Shown: in pieces, positions 51,282 through 60,746 of the stretch
How positions within the stretch are numbered: the stretch's first letter is position 1
How the letters are laid out: each line of letters starts with the position of its first letter
Assembly (NCBI GenBank): GCA_964352785.1
Contig: CAYGTI010000012.1
Span: forward strand, 22,283 to 86,282
Length of the DNA: 64,000 nt
Reading direction: 5' to 3'
From: JACOMS01 sp964352785
Lineage (GTDB): Bacteria > Pseudomonadota > Alphaproteobacteria > Caulobacterales > Maricaulaceae
Made by a program: the position numbers and the translations under genes
The notes under the pieces: generated by a model
What the model was told of the DNA's origin: nothing
Database searches by the model: none
Seen by the model: the letters and a program-made list of their open reading frames with translations, nothing else

Positions 51282-52019
51282 ATGGATAAACCCTTTTACA
51301 CAATAGAGGCAGTCAAAGATGTACAACTCTTTGTTTTTGCCGATCACGCGTCGCGGCATATCCCGGCCGAGCTGAATAATCTTGGTTTGTCAGGGGACGA
51401 TCTGACGCGCCATATTGCGTGGGATATTGGCACAGACGTTATTGCTAAATATTTGTGTCAGCATTTTGGCTGCGCGGGCCAAATCGCGGCGGTCTCACGG
51501 CTTGTCATCGATTTGAATCGCGATACAGGCATGCCTAGCGCTGTACCTATCGAGAGCGACGGAACCCCTATCCCGGGCAACAAAGGCCTTAGCCCCAAAG
51601 AGCTACAGGCGCGTATTGATGCTTACCACAAGCCATATCATGTTGCGCTGTCTCGTTCATTGGCGGCGTATGATGACCCGCTCGTGATCTCTATGCATAG
51701 CTTTACCGCCAAGCCTGTTCTTGGAAATTACCGCTCTGTTGATATTGGACTGCTGGTTAAACATGACGAGCCTTCCGCCGAGGCTTTGCGCCAGCGTTTT
51801 GAGGAGTTTGGCGGTGGCTTAAAGATCGGCATAAACGAGCCTTATTCGGCGCACGTGCTAAATTATACAATTGATACCGCTGTCGCCGCGCGCGGATTGC
51901 GCCATCTTGCGATAGAGATCAAGCAATCCCATATCGACACTGACAAGAAAGCAGAAAACATGGCGCGGATACTTGCCGGCCGGTTGGAGCCTCTTGTTAA
52001 TGGAACGTATAAACCGTAA
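51282..52019 (+). CDS. N-formylglutamate amidohydrolase family protein
   Basis: This 245-residue zinc-hydrolase family protein has the FGase pattern: FADHASRHIPAEL (metal-site H), DIGTDVIAKYLCQHF, SRLVIDLNRD and ISMHSFT. True N-formylglutamate deformylases take part in histidine degradation, but hut genes are absent here, so another N-acyl amino acid may be the substrate. Its stop overlaps the msrA start (TAATG). Confidence 0.85.
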   Translation: MDKPFYTIEAVKDVQLFVFADHASRHIPAELNNLGLSGDDLTRHIAWDIGTDVIAKYLCQHFGCAGQIAAVSRLVIDLNRDTGMPSAVPIESDGTPIPGNKGLSPKELQARIDAYHKPYHVALSRSLAAYDDPLVISMHSFTAKPVLGNYRSVDIGLLVKHDEPSAEALRQRFEEFGGGLKIGINEPYSAHVLNYTIDTAVAARGLRHLAIEIKQSHIDTDKKAENMARILAGRLEPLVNGTYKP

Positions 52020-52615
52020 TGAACGAGGCTGCTATGCTTGCTGAAAACTCCCAACATTTTGTCAATCACAAGAACATGTTTGAAGCCTACCCGGATGGCC
52101 ACGAAAAAGTGCTACTCGGCATGGGCTGTTTTTGGGGCGCAGAGCGTATTTTTTGGCAAGCGGACGGTGTCTATGTGACCAGTGTAGGTTATGCTGGAGG
52201 AAACCATCCCCGCCCAGACTATAAACTGGTTTGCACGGGTACAACGCACCACGCCGAAGTGGTTCAGGTTGTTTATGATCCCAAGGTGATGAGTTTTGAG
52301 GCGCTGCTTAAAGTGTTCTTTGAGAATCATGATCCTACACAAGGAAATCGCCAAGGAGGTGACCGGGGCACGCAATACCGTAGCGTGATTTATACCTATT
52401 CAGATTCGCAATTACGCGCGGCAAAAGCCGCGAGCGCTCTGTACGAAACCGCTTATAAAGCCAAAGGGTACGGCCCGATTACAACAGAAATCGCTCATGC
52501 GCCGGAGTATTTCGCCGCCGAGGATTATCACCAGCAATACTTGGCTAAAAACCCGCAAGGCTATTGCGGTATTAGCGGAACCGGTGTGGTGTGTCCGCTG
52601 CCCGTTAACGCATAA
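52019..52615 (+). CDS. msrA: Peptide-methionine (S)-S-oxide reductase
   Basis: This 198-residue repair enzyme reduces methionine sulfoxide. The catalytic cysteine is C37 in GMGCFWGAER, followed by VGYAGG, the HAEVVQVVYD segment and NHDPTQGNRQGGDRGTQYRS, with a resolving Cys-containing GYCGI end. It is coupled to the upstream amidohydrolase-family gene by a one-base overlap. Confidence 0.96.
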   Translation: MNEAAMLAENSQHFVNHKNMFEAYPDGHEKVLLGMGCFWGAERIFWQADGVYVTSVGYAGGNHPRPDYKLVCTGTTHHAEVVQVVYDPKVMSFEALLKVFFENHDPTQGNRQGGDRGTQYRSVIYTYSDSQLRAAKAASALYETAYKAKGYGPITTEIAHAPEYFAAEDYHQQYLAKNPQGYCGISGTGVVCPLPVNA

Positions 52616-52653
52616 AACTCTCAAATTTTTGTCGCCAAAGAGCGGCATGACAG

Positions 52654-54030
52654 CTATTTTAGTATGCGGACTTCGCGCTGCGGAAGCGGCATCTGGATGC
52701 CGTGGTTTTTCAACGTGCGCCAAACAATAAAGTTTAGATCAGATGTGAATTTGTTCTCGCCATCATCAATTCCGTCTGCCCAAAACTCAATCGCAAACTT
52801 AATGCCAAAGTCACCAAACTCCCGCAGTTCGAGATCGGGTTTTTCCGGTTCTTGCAAGACTTGGTGATGTTGGGATATGGCGGGAATTAAGATATTTTCG
52901 AGGCGGTCAATATCGGTGTCATAAGCGACCGAGAAATAGACTTCATAGCGCTGGCGTGGGTCTTTGTGAGTCCAGTTTTGATAGGGTTCTTCGATAAACC
53001 GGGTGTTGGGCACCATGATGTCTTTGCCGTCTGTGGTTTCAACGGTGGTTGAGCGCATATTGATCGCTTCGACATAGCCTTGTTGCCCGTCCGGTAGCTC
53101 AATGAAATCACCGACTTGAACCGTGCGGTCGAAAAGAATGATTAAGCCAGAGACAAAATTTGCCGCAATGGGCTGCAGACCAAGGCCGATACCCAAGGTC
53201 AGAGCAGAGAAAATGACGACAAGACCGGACAGCGGAATACCAGCTACGGACAGAAGCAATATAAAGAGAATCGCAAAAAGAACGATTTGAAATATTTTTG
53301 CGATGACTTCCCGCGTGCTAAGATCAAGCGCTTCCTGCCGGCGAATAGCGCTCTGGCCTTTGTGGTTTGAGATGCCGCCGAGCCAAAAGAAGATCGCGCC
53401 AAAGGTCACCAGTTTTACTAAGGTTAACGCATTGATATCCATGCTGGGCACAATTTCGGCCGCTTCGAGCCGCCCGAGGAATTTATCAAAGTACCCAAAA
53501 ACCATCAGCAAGGCGGTCGGCAATATTGTCCAGTTGGCGAGTTTTTGAACTAGGGTATTGGGCGCAAACTGCTTGATCATTTTAAAGAGCAGAAATACCA
53601 CCGCGAGGCTTTGCGCTATTTTTACGAGCCAATCATGCCCAAACACAGGGACAGCTCTTAGGATTGCCGCTGATGCGGCGAGCAACGCGACCAAAACAAT
53701 CGCCCGCAGAAAGCTTCGGCTTTGATAAATATAATCTCGAATTTTCACATATTTGGAATCTGGGCTCGGGGCGGTGTTGAGCAATGGTACACGTTTTTTC
53801 AGTGTTCCTGCGATTAACGGAGAGATCAGGAGAGCGAGGACAATAACCGCTATTTGGGCAAGGAAAGCCGGGCTTTGCGCCCAAGCTATTATTTGATCAG
53901 CCCAACCTGTAAACAGGGCTTGTAACTCGTTCAAGTTTGTCGGGAGCGTAAAGTTACCCTTGGTCGGGCTTGGCTCTGTTTGACCACTTGTCTGAATCAG
54001 ATTGACAGATGCTTTGTAAGATTGCGCCAT
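52654..54030 (-). CDS. MscS-type mechanosensitive ion channel
   Basis: This 458-residue inner-membrane channel has about five membrane spans before the conserved pore and beta domain: GLGLQPIAANFVSG (pore-lining TM3-like) and IILFDRTVQVGDFIEL, then a C-terminal cytoplasmic cage (about 310-455) ending in PLPQREVRIL. An N-terminal Ser/Thr/Pro-rich stretch precedes the first span. It opens on membrane tension to relieve osmotic shock. It is divergent from argG. Confidence 0.93.
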   Translation of the reverse strand: MAQSYKASVNLIQTSGQTEPSPTKGNFTLPTNLNELQALFTGWADQIIAWAQSPAFLAQIAVIVLALLISPLIAGTLKKRVPLLNTAPSPDSKYVKIRDYIYQSRSFLRAIVLVALLAASAAILRAVPVFGHDWLVKIAQSLAVVFLLFKMIKQFAPNTLVQKLANWTILPTALLMVFGYFDKFLGRLEAAEIVPSMDINALTLVKLVTFGAIFFWLGGISNHKGQSAIRRQEALDLSTREVIAKIFQIVLFAILFILLLSVAGIPLSGLVVIFSALTLGIGLGLQPIAANFVSGLIILFDRTVQVGDFIELPDGQQGYVEAINMRSTTVETTDGKDIMVPNTRFIEEPYQNWTHKDPRQRYEVYFSVAYDTDIDRLENILIPAISQHHQVLQEPEKPDLELREFGDFGIKFAIEFWADGIDDGENKFTSDLNFIVWRTLKNHGIQMPLPQREVRILK

Positions 54031-54125
54031 AATTTACCCCAATTATGAGAGTCTCATAAAATCAAGGCTATCTTTTGTAAATGATTTTAGTCTATCAGGC
54101 CATCGTTGAAAACAAGAGGTTGATC

Positions 54126-55349
54126 ATGAGTTCTCCCAAGAAAGTCGTTCTTGCCTATTCGGGTGGACTGGATACGTCCATCATTTTAAAGTGGTTGCAG
54201 GAAGAAAAAGGCTGCGAAGTTGTCACGTTCACGGCTGATTTGGGGCAGGGCGAAGAACTTGAACCTGCGCGGCGAAAGGCGGAAGCCCAAGGCGTCAAAG
54301 AAATCTTTATTGATGATTTGCGCGAAGAGTTTGTGCGGGACTTCGTCTTCCCTATGTTTCGCGCGAATGCCCTTTATGAAGGGCTGTACTTGCTCGGCAC
54401 ATCAATTGCCCGCCCATTGATTGCGAAGCGCCAGATTGAAATTGCGCAGCTCGTCGGGGCGGACGCCGTTTGCCACGGGGCGACAGGCAAGGGGAATGAT
54501 CAGGTGCGGTTTGAGCTGGGTTATTATGCCTTGGATCCGGATATAAAAGTCATTGCGCCATGGCGTGAGTGGGATCTAAATTCGCGCACAAAACTTATAG
54601 AATATGCAGAAAAACACGGCATTGAGATTGCCAAAGACAAACGCGGCGAAGCGCCGTTTTCAGTCGACGCTAATCTTTTACATACATCCTCCGAGGGTAA
54701 GGCGCTTGAAGATCCGAATGTTGAAGCGCCGGAATTCGTGTATCAGCGCACGGTCTCCCCTGAAAGCGCGCCGGATAAAGCGGCTTATATAGAGGTTGGT
54801 TTTGAGCGCGGTGATGCGGTGTCTATTGACGGTATAGCGCTAAGCCCAGCAGCTTTGCTGACCAAGCTGAACGAACTTGGCGGGGCGAACGGAATTGGCC
54901 GACTTGATTTGCTGGAAAACCGCTATGTCGGTATGAAATCGCGCGGTATTTACGAAACGCCAGGCGGTACAATTCTTTTGATGGCGCACCGGGGTATTGA
55001 ACAAATCACCATGGATAAAGGCGCTATGCATTTGAAAGACGAGCTAATGCCGAAATATGCAGAGCTGCTTTATAATGGCTACTGGTTCGCACCCGAGCGC
55101 GAAATGCTCCAAGCGGCTATCGATAAGTCACAGGAATTAGTCACAGGTACTGTGCGGTTGAAACTCTATAAAGGTTCAGCGACGATTGTTGGTCGTAACT
55201 CGCCTTACTCTCTATATTCGCAAGAGCACGTCACTTTTGAAGAAGATGATGTCTATGATCAGGCCGATGCGGGCGGGTTCATTAAAATCAATGCGCTGCG
55301 TCTGCGTCTGCTCAAAGCCAGAGACCGCAAAGCGGGCCGGAACGACTAA
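54126..55349 (+). CDS. argG: Argininosuccinate synthase
   Basis: This 407-residue enzyme joins citrulline and aspartate using ATP in arginine biosynthesis. The PP-loop AYSGGLDTS lies near the N terminus, followed by DLGQGEELE, GTSIARPLIAK, HGATGKGNDQ and the family C-terminal part. ATG 54126 is chosen because AGAGG lies before it; an in-frame extension to 54081 is not needed. Its end overlaps the next gene by four bases, tail to tail. Confidence 0.97.
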   Translation: MSSPKKVVLAYSGGLDTSIILKWLQEEKGCEVVTFTADLGQGEELEPARRKAEAQGVKEIFIDDLREEFVRDFVFPMFRANALYEGLYLLGTSIARPLIAKRQIEIAQLVGADAVCHGATGKGNDQVRFELGYYALDPDIKVIAPWREWDLNSRTKLIEYAEKHGIEIAKDKRGEAPFSVDANLLHTSSEGKALEDPNVEAPEFVYQRTVSPESAPDKAAYIEVGFERGDAVSIDGIALSPAALLTKLNELGGANGIGRLDLLENRYVGMKSRGIYETPGGTILLMAHRGIEQITMDKGAMHLKDELMPKYAELLYNGYWFAPEREMLQAAIDKSQELVTGTVRLKLYKGSATIVGRNSPYSLYSQEHVTFEEDDVYDQADAGGFIKINALRLRLLKARDRKAGRND

Positions 55350-56248
55350 AAATCTGTAAGGTTCAAAGCGCCCGCTTTGACTTGGCCGTTAAAGGCTTTG
55401 CAAGCTTCTCCGTCGATGTCGCCCGGATAAGGATCGTCTACTATGTCTTTCTGCGTATCTAGGCTTCGTTTAATTGTTGTCAGGTGTCGATTTGCGGTGC
55501 CTTGGGTCATGCTGAGTTGAAAGTCTTCAGGGTTAATCGCGCCGATTTGGGCTGTCTTGCGGCCCCCATTTTTGTTTTTTTGGAGTTGCTGCTCTCGCTG
55601 CGCTGAAATACGATCATATTTTGGTTTGTTCTCACCTTCGTAAACTTTGAGTGACCTGATATAAATAAACCCGCATTGTTTTAGCACCGAGGTGGTTCGT
55701 ATATATTTCTGCATCTGGGTTTTTTGCTCGCTTCCGTTCCATTCCTTAGCGAACCTCTCAACCTGTTTCGCGCTTACATAAATCTTATCCGATTTTACAG
55801 GTGTGTCAGCGATCTGAATGGCTTCTTGGTCGTCATCGTTTATTAAGCCAAGGTTCAGTTTTTCGGCGACTTGCGGCTCGGTGTCATCGTTTTTTATCGG
55901 CGCGCTTGGTTCAAGACTTGAGATTTGTAGCGGCTTGGAGGAGCGCGGCTGAAAAAAAGGCTCGGATTTATCGCGGCTCTGCCCTATTACATGGTTACTC
56001 TTGGTGTCCGGAGCCATAGACGCTGTTTGAACAGTGTTGTTCTGAGGCCGCACTAAAGACGCTACGGGGGCTGCAAAACCGCTATCGTCTGGACGAAAAA
56101 CATCAAAAGCTAACACTCCGGAAATTATAATAAGCACGACAGCGCCCGTAAAGACGAGGAGTTTTACGAGAGGACTAGTGCGCGGCTGCGCATATTCATA
56201 TGTTTGAGCATTGCTGGAGTGAAAATTTTGCATTTGGTGCCCAATCAT
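55346..56248 (-). CDS. Single-span membrane protein of unknown function
   Basis: This 300-residue protein has a short cytoplasmic N terminus, one membrane helix (about 27-48) and a long hydrophilic, probably periplasmic tail. The middle (50-150) is low-complexity, Asp/Ser/Pro-rich; the C-terminal part has two or three cysteines (KQCGFIYIRS, EACKAF) and a lysine/glutamine-rich stretch. I cannot name a family. It resembles bitopic envelope proteins in layout only. Confidence 0.7.
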   Translation of the reverse strand: MIGHQMQNFHSSNAQTYEYAQPRTSPLVKLLVFTGAVVLIIISGVLAFDVFRPDDSGFAAPVASLVRPQNNTVQTASMAPDTKSNHVIGQSRDKSEPFFQPRSSKPLQISSLEPSAPIKNDDTEPQVAEKLNLGLINDDDQEAIQIADTPVKSDKIYVSAKQVERFAKEWNGSEQKTQMQKYIRTTSVLKQCGFIYIRSLKVYEGENKPKYDRISAQREQQLQKNKNGGRKTAQIGAINPEDFQLSMTQGTANRHLTTIKRSLDTQKDIVDDPYPGDIDGEACKAFNGQVKAGALNLTDF

Positions 56249-56353
56249 TATCGACTATATTTTAGGCATAATATGCAAATTTCCAGTTAATCCATATTTT
56301 GGCTTGCATGGTGGCAAGATTTGCGCATCAAGGCGGGCCTTGAGGGAGCATCT

Positions 56354-57022
56354 ATGTCCTTGGATGTGTGGTTGGCATTGGTGGCGTTATTCGGGATTGG
56401 CGGTCTAACGCCTGGGCCCGCTGTGATGCTTGTTTTGGGGTCGTCTTTTCGTTATGGGTTCAAACGCTCAATGCTGGCTGCTTTAGGCATCGCGTCAGCA
56501 AATGTGATATGGCTTGTGCTTGCGGCGAGCGGCGCGGCGGCTCTTGCTCTGCAGTTCCCAAATGCTTTTTTCATGCTTAAAATAATTGGTGTTCTTGTGA
56601 TTATGTATTTGGCGGCATCGACGATTTTTGGCCCACTACCGGACGTCGAGTCTTCGGTGCACACGAATGTGGATAAGGTCACAAAGCCTCCATCAAAGCC
56701 ATTTGACACGAAGACAACATGGGCCGGTCTTTATGCCAAGGGCGTCGCGCTGCAAATTTCCAGCCCATTGCCGCTTGTTTATTTCGGTTTATTGCTACCA
56801 GCCTATTTTGTGCCGTCTGAGCCGCTGGCTGCGCAATTTTTAATTATGCTTGTGACTGTTACTGTGACCGAACTTTTCGGGCTGGCGGCTTATGCCTATG
56901 GGGCCGCCAGAGTCAGGCAGTGGATGCGCCACCCCAAAGCTGCGCGCCTTTTCAATATTATTATTGGTGTGATAATGATTCTTTCAGGCCTTTGGGCTGT
57001 GGTATCGACGATTGATGTTTAA
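56354..57022 (+). CDS. LysE/RhtB family amino acid exporter
   Basis: This 222-residue protein of about six spans has the LysE pattern: GIGGLTPGPAVMLVLGSSFRYGFKR near the N terminus (here G-x-TPGP), MYLAAS and a C-terminal ARLFNIIIGVIMI. Such proteins export lysine, threonine, homoserine or related compounds. ATG 56354 follows GAGGGAG; a TTG start at 56321 is less likely. The loop between spans 3 and 4 (about 95-120) is longer and more polar than usual. Confidence 0.88.
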   Translation: MSLDVWLALVALFGIGGLTPGPAVMLVLGSSFRYGFKRSMLAALGIASANVIWLVLAASGAAALALQFPNAFFMLKIIGVLVIMYLAASTIFGPLPDVESSVHTNVDKVTKPPSKPFDTKTTWAGLYAKGVALQISSPLPLVYFGLLLPAYFVPSEPLAAQFLIMLVTVTVTELFGLAAYAYGAARVRQWMRHPKAARLFNIIIGVIMILSGLWAVVSTIDV

Positions 57023-57078
57023 CCCTTGCAATGACCGCTTGGCCGATTAAGAGGCGCGTAGATTAGAAGAGTAATTTT

Positions 57079-57609
57079 ATGGATATGTCTAAAATTTCGG
57101 CGGGTGTAAATCCCCCATTCGATGTCAATGTTATCATTGAGGTTCCTTTAGGCGGTGAACCTATTAAGTATGAAATTGATAAAGCCAGCGGGGCCATGTT
57201 CGTGGACCGCTTTCTTTATACATCAATGCGCTATCCTTGTAATTATGGATTTATTCCGCATACGTTATCAGATGATGGCGACGCTACAGATGTCTTGGTC
57301 GTGGGCCAGCGGGCCTTAATGCCAGGATCTGTCGTTCGCGCGCGTCCTGTCGGTGTCTTGATGATGGAAGATGAGGCCGGAATAGACGAGAAAATCGTCG
57401 CTGTGCCGCACCAAAAATTGACGGCCTATTATGACCAAATTCAATCTTACGAGGATTTGCCTCAGGTTTTACAAGACCGTATTCCGCACTTTTTTGCACA
57501 TTACAAAGATCTAGAGCCCGACAAGTGGGTTAAGATTTTGGGGTGGGAGAACCGGGAGCGCGCGGCAGAGCTGATCCTTGAGGGTATAAAAGCCGCAAAC
57601 AAGACTTAG
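57079..57609 (+). CDS. ppa: Inorganic diphosphatase
   Basis: This 176-residue soluble family I pyrophosphatase hydrolyses PPi. It has IEVPLGGEPIKYEID, RYPCNYGFIPHT, the metal-binding DDGDATDVLV and the C-terminal DKWVKILGW. The usual signature DGDPxD reads DGDATD, i.e. proline replaced by alanine, while the aspartates are kept. It stands alone between a LysE gene and pyrD on the other strand. Confidence 0.96.
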   Translation: MDMSKISAGVNPPFDVNVIIEVPLGGEPIKYEIDKASGAMFVDRFLYTSMRYPCNYGFIPHTLSDDGDATDVLVVGQRALMPGSVVRARPVGVLMMEDEAGIDEKIVAVPHQKLTAYYDQIQSYEDLPQVLQDRIPHFFAHYKDLEPDKWVKILGWENRERAAELILEGIKAANKT

Positions 57610-57623
57610 GGACTGGCTTGACC

Positions 57624-58682
57624 TTAGGCTTTTCCAACTGCTTCTGAGATCGACGCAAACCCGTCGGCCCGTAATCTGGCCTTCAAGTCATTGCGTATAT
57701 CCATAACAAGACCCGGCCCGGCAAATACAAGGCTGGAATATAGTTGCACGGCTTTGGCGCCCGCTCGTATTTTTTCATACGCATCCGCGCCGCTTGATAT
57801 GCCGCCGACGCCGATCAAATCGATTCGGCCATTTGCGGCGGCGTCAAATTCACGCAACATATCAGTTGAGCGCCTCATTAACGGCGCGCCCGAAAGGCCG
57901 CCAGCTTCGTTTTTATAACGGCTACGCAGATATGAAGGCCGGTCTAGCGTTGTGTTTGAGACAATAATCGCGTTCATGCCGTACATGCGAGCTTGTTCCG
58001 TGACGCGTTCGATTTCTGAAAAATCCAAATCAGGCGCGACTTTGAGAAAAATTGGGGCGGACGGATTATCGCCTGTCAGTTCCGCCCGGGCGTCTTGTAT
58101 GCGTCCCAGCAAATCATCCAAGGCATCTGAGCCTTGCAGATCCCGCAGACCGGGGGTGTTGGGGCTACTAATGTTAATCGTGAAGTAATCCGCGAGGCCC
58201 CACAGCGCGGATAACCCGGCAACATAATCTTGGGCGCGGTCGACGCTGTCTTTATTCGCGCCCAAATTAGCCCCGACAATCCCGCCTCGGGCCTTGCGTT
58301 TGAGGAGCCTTTTTTTGAAGGCTGCAAGCCCCCCATTGTTAAATCCCATGCGGTTTATCACGGCTTTATCTTCTGTCAGCCGAAAGAGCCTGGGTTTGGC
58401 GTTGCCGGCTTGAGGTTGCGGCGTCACGGTTCCGCATTCGACAAATCCAAAACCTGCGGCCAGCATGGCGTCGGGCACTTCGGCATCCTTGTCAAAACCT
58501 GCGGCAAGTCCAACCGGGTTTGGTAATGTCAATCCACCGATGCGGGCGGTAAGTTCTGGCTCCTCACGTTGTATAACCACAGGCCCAAGCCCGGCTTTCA
58601 GGGATTTAATCGTTGTCTTGTGCGCGGCCTCAGCAGGTAGGGCTCGAACGGCGGCTGTCGCGGCTTTGTATAGGAAAGTCAT
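57624..58682 (-). CDS. pyrD: Dihydroorotate dehydrogenase (quinone)
   Basis: This 352-residue class 2 DHODH is a membrane-associated flavoenzyme of pyrimidine synthesis. The N-terminal helices (1-40) form the quinone tunnel. The core has PVGLAAGFDKDAE, NRMGFNNGG, the catalytic Ser in NISSPNTPGLRDLQ, FLKVAPDL and GVGGISSG. The gene follows a DUF952 gene by about ten bases on the same strand, a pairing seen in other alphaproteobacteria. Confidence 0.97.
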   Translation of the reverse strand: MTFLYKAATAAVRALPAEAAHKTTIKSLKAGLGPVVIQREEPELTARIGGLTLPNPVGLAAGFDKDAEVPDAMLAAGFGFVECGTVTPQPQAGNAKPRLFRLTEDKAVINRMGFNNGGLAAFKKRLLKRKARGGIVGANLGANKDSVDRAQDYVAGLSALWGLADYFTINISSPNTPGLRDLQGSDALDDLLGRIQDARAELTGDNPSAPIFLKVAPDLDFSEIERVTEQARMYGMNAIIVSNTTLDRPSYLRSRYKNEAGGLSGAPLMRRSTDMLREFDAAANGRIDLIGVGGISSGADAYEKIRAGAKAVQLYSSLVFAGPGLVMDIRNDLKARLRADGFASISEAVGKA

Positions 58683-58691
58683 AAATCAAAG

Positions 58692-59045
58692 TTACCCTAG
58701 AATATTGCTAAAGGCATAGCGTCCAGATGTATCAGGCTTCAAGACCCAATGCTGCGACACTGCGCCTAAGGGCAATAGCCCGTAAAAATGAGGAAACAAC
58801 ATGCCGCCTCGCGAAATCTCATATTTGAGGAGTTCTTTTGCGAGACTGTTTATTTGAACCTCCACCAAAATGACAGCAACATTCTGTGTGTAATGTTTGT
58901 CCAGCGTGTTTTGGAGTTGGGCCTTATCGGACATATGTATGTATCCGTCCTTATGATCCACAGGGCTTCCCTCAAACACACCTGATTCCTGAAAATCCGC
59001 CCACTCAGACAGTTGCAAGACTTTATACACTTTGTTGTCGGGCAT
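58692..59045 (-). CDS. DUF952 domain-containing protein
   Basis: This protein of about 117 residues matches DUF952: KVLQLSEWADFQESGVF, DHKDGYIHMSDKAQL and FPHFYGLLPLGAVSQHWVL. The domain is of unknown function. ATG 59045 is chosen; a longer frame to 59108 lacks a better start signal. It is upstream of pyrD in the same transcript. Confidence 0.85.
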   Translation of the reverse strand: MPDNKVYKVLQLSEWADFQESGVFEGSPVDHKDGYIHMSDKAQLQNTLDKHYTQNVAVILVEVQINSLAKELLKYEISRGGMLFPHFYGLLPLGAVSQHWVLKPDTSGRYAFSNILG

Positions 59046-59211
59046 GGGGTTGAGACCTTTTCGAGGAATTGCACAGTAATAAAGCAAATTTCGTAAATCA
59101 CGCACCAAAAATAAGCGTTGATATTTACTGGCTTACTTAGAGGCTATTTAGACTCGCCCGTAGAATAACGCCATTCATACTTGCCTCTCATAGAAAATTT
59201 GAGGAGGTCTC

Positions 59212-60564
59212 ATGAAGAAGTACATCAAAATTGGCGGTAGCGCTTTCGCGCTCAGCCTCATGCCGGCGGCGGCGATGGCGCAGGAGCCGGACTTGGCGAC
59301 GTTGGTGGCTGAAAATGCAGCGACGACAAGCTTTGTTTTTAACACGTTATTATTTTTGATTGGCGGCTTCTTGGTTATGTGGATGGCTGCTGGTTTCGCT
59401 ATGCTCGAGGCTGGGCTTGTTCGCAGCAAGAACGTATCCATGCAGTGCCTGAAAAACATCATGCTCTATTCTGTAGCGGGTATCATGTTTTGGGTCATGG
59501 GTTATAATTTAATGTATACTGGCGTTGATGGTGGATTCTTCGGAAGCTTTTTTGACGCTTATAGTTGGCCAGAAGCTGGCGGCTCAGAGGGCGGTGATTA
59601 TTCCGTGGCGTCTGATTGGTTCTTCCAAATGGTATTTTGCGCGACAACAGCCTCGATTGTGTCGGGTACAGTCGCTGAACGCGTAAAGTTCTGGCCGTTC
59701 ATTATATTCGTTGTTGTTCTAACTGGTATTCTATACCCGATCACTGGGTCTTGGGAATGGGGCGCGGGTTGGCTCGATGGTCTTGGTTTCTCTGACTTTG
59801 CAGGGTCCACACTTGTTCACTCTGTAGGCGGTTGGGCTGCTTTGGCAGGTGCGATTGTTATCGGCGCGCGTAAGGGTAAATTTGGTAAAGACGGGAAAGT
59901 CACCCCGATGATGGGCTCATCTATTCCCCTTGCGACTTTGGGCACATTTATATTGTGGTTGGGTTGGTTTGGTTTTAATGGCGGCTCACAACTCGCCATG
60001 GGGACAATCACCGATGCGGCTGATGTATCAAAAATCTTTGCTAACACAAACCTCGCTGCGGCTGGCGGTGTTGTTGTCTCTGTGATCTTGATGCAAATCT
60101 TCTACAAGAAGATCGATGTGACGATGGCTCTTAATGGGGCGCTTGCAGGTCTCGTCGCGATCACAGCGGAGCCTTTGGCCCCAAGTGCGCTCGAATCGAT
60201 TATCATTGGCGGTATTGGCGGTGCGATTGTTGTCTTTACAGTGCCTTTGCTTGATAAGCTCAAAATTGACGACGTTGTTGGCGCGATCCCTGTTCACTTG
60301 TTTGCAGGTATATTCGGGACACTTGTTGTCGCGATCAATACGCAGAGCGAAGTTAACGGCGAAACTCTCTCTGTTATGCAGCAACTTGGCGTGCAGGCCA
60401 TCGGTGTTGTCTCCATTGGAGCGTTTATCTTTGCTGCTAGCTTTATTGTCTGGACGCTGATGAAGATTAGTATCGGCGTGCGGGTTTCGGAAGAAGCCGA
60501 GTATGCTGGGCTTGATATGTCAGAAGTCGGCGTGCCCGCTTATCCTGAATTTGTTCAGAGCTAA
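59212..60564 (+). CDS. amtB: Ammonium transporter (Amt family)
   Basis: This 450-residue inner-membrane channel conducts ammonia/ammonium. A signal-peptide-like start (AMAQ) is followed by about 11 spans. The pore histidines lie in HSVGGWAALAGA and AIPVHLFAGIFG, and the family segments AGFAMLEAGL and GTVAERVKFWPF are present. GAGGAGG precedes the start. No glnK (PII) gene is adjacent, although amtB is usually linked to it. Three hairpins and a terminator follow before the str operon. Confidence 0.95.
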   Translation: MKKYIKIGGSAFALSLMPAAAMAQEPDLATLVAENAATTSFVFNTLLFLIGGFLVMWMAAGFAMLEAGLVRSKNVSMQCLKNIMLYSVAGIMFWVMGYNLMYTGVDGGFFGSFFDAYSWPEAGGSEGGDYSVASDWFFQMVFCATTASIVSGTVAERVKFWPFIIFVVVLTGILYPITGSWEWGAGWLDGLGFSDFAGSTLVHSVGGWAALAGAIVIGARKGKFGKDGKVTPMMGSSIPLATLGTFILWLGWFGFNGGSQLAMGTITDAADVSKIFANTNLAAAGGVVVSVILMQIFYKKIDVTMALNGALAGLVAITAEPLAPSALESIIIGGIGGAIVVFTVPLLDKLKIDDVVGAIPVHLFAGIFGTLVVAINTQSEVNGETLSVMQQLGVQAIGVVSIGAFIFAASFIVWTLMKISIGVRVSEEAEYAGLDMSEVGVPAYPEFVQS

Positions 60565-60632
60565 GTAACAGCGCGCTTTCGCGCGTAAACCTTCCCTCGC
60601 GTCTTTCTGTGACATGCAGACGCGACAACTTA

Positions 60633-60666
60633 ACCCGCTTTGCGTCATCGCCAAGGCGGGTTTTTT
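60633..60666 (+). terminator. Intrinsic terminator between amtB and rpsL
   Basis: ACCCGC with TTTG pairs to CAAGGCGGGT (about ten pairs) around a short loop and is followed by six T residues (60661-60666). Two GC-rich hairpins lie just before it (60571-60584 and 60597-60625, the second with eight perfect pairs TCGCGTCT/AGACGCGA). It ends the amtB transcript. Confidence 0.8.
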
Positions 60667-60717
60667 GTGCGTAATTTCTAAAACATAGAAAGAGTAGAAA
60701 TTTTCGGGGTTTCACTG

Positions 60718-60746
60718 TTGACGCGCCGCAGACTCGCGTCTATACG
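60718..60746 (+). promoter_or_regulatory. Sigma-70-type promoter of the str operon
   Basis: TTGACG (60718-60723) and TATACG (60741-60746) are separated by exactly 17 bp, about 190 bp before rpsL. The strength expected for a ribosomal-protein operon fits. The leader of about 190 bases has no gene that I can support. It might carry autoregulatory structure, but I see no motif I can name. Confidence 0.65.
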
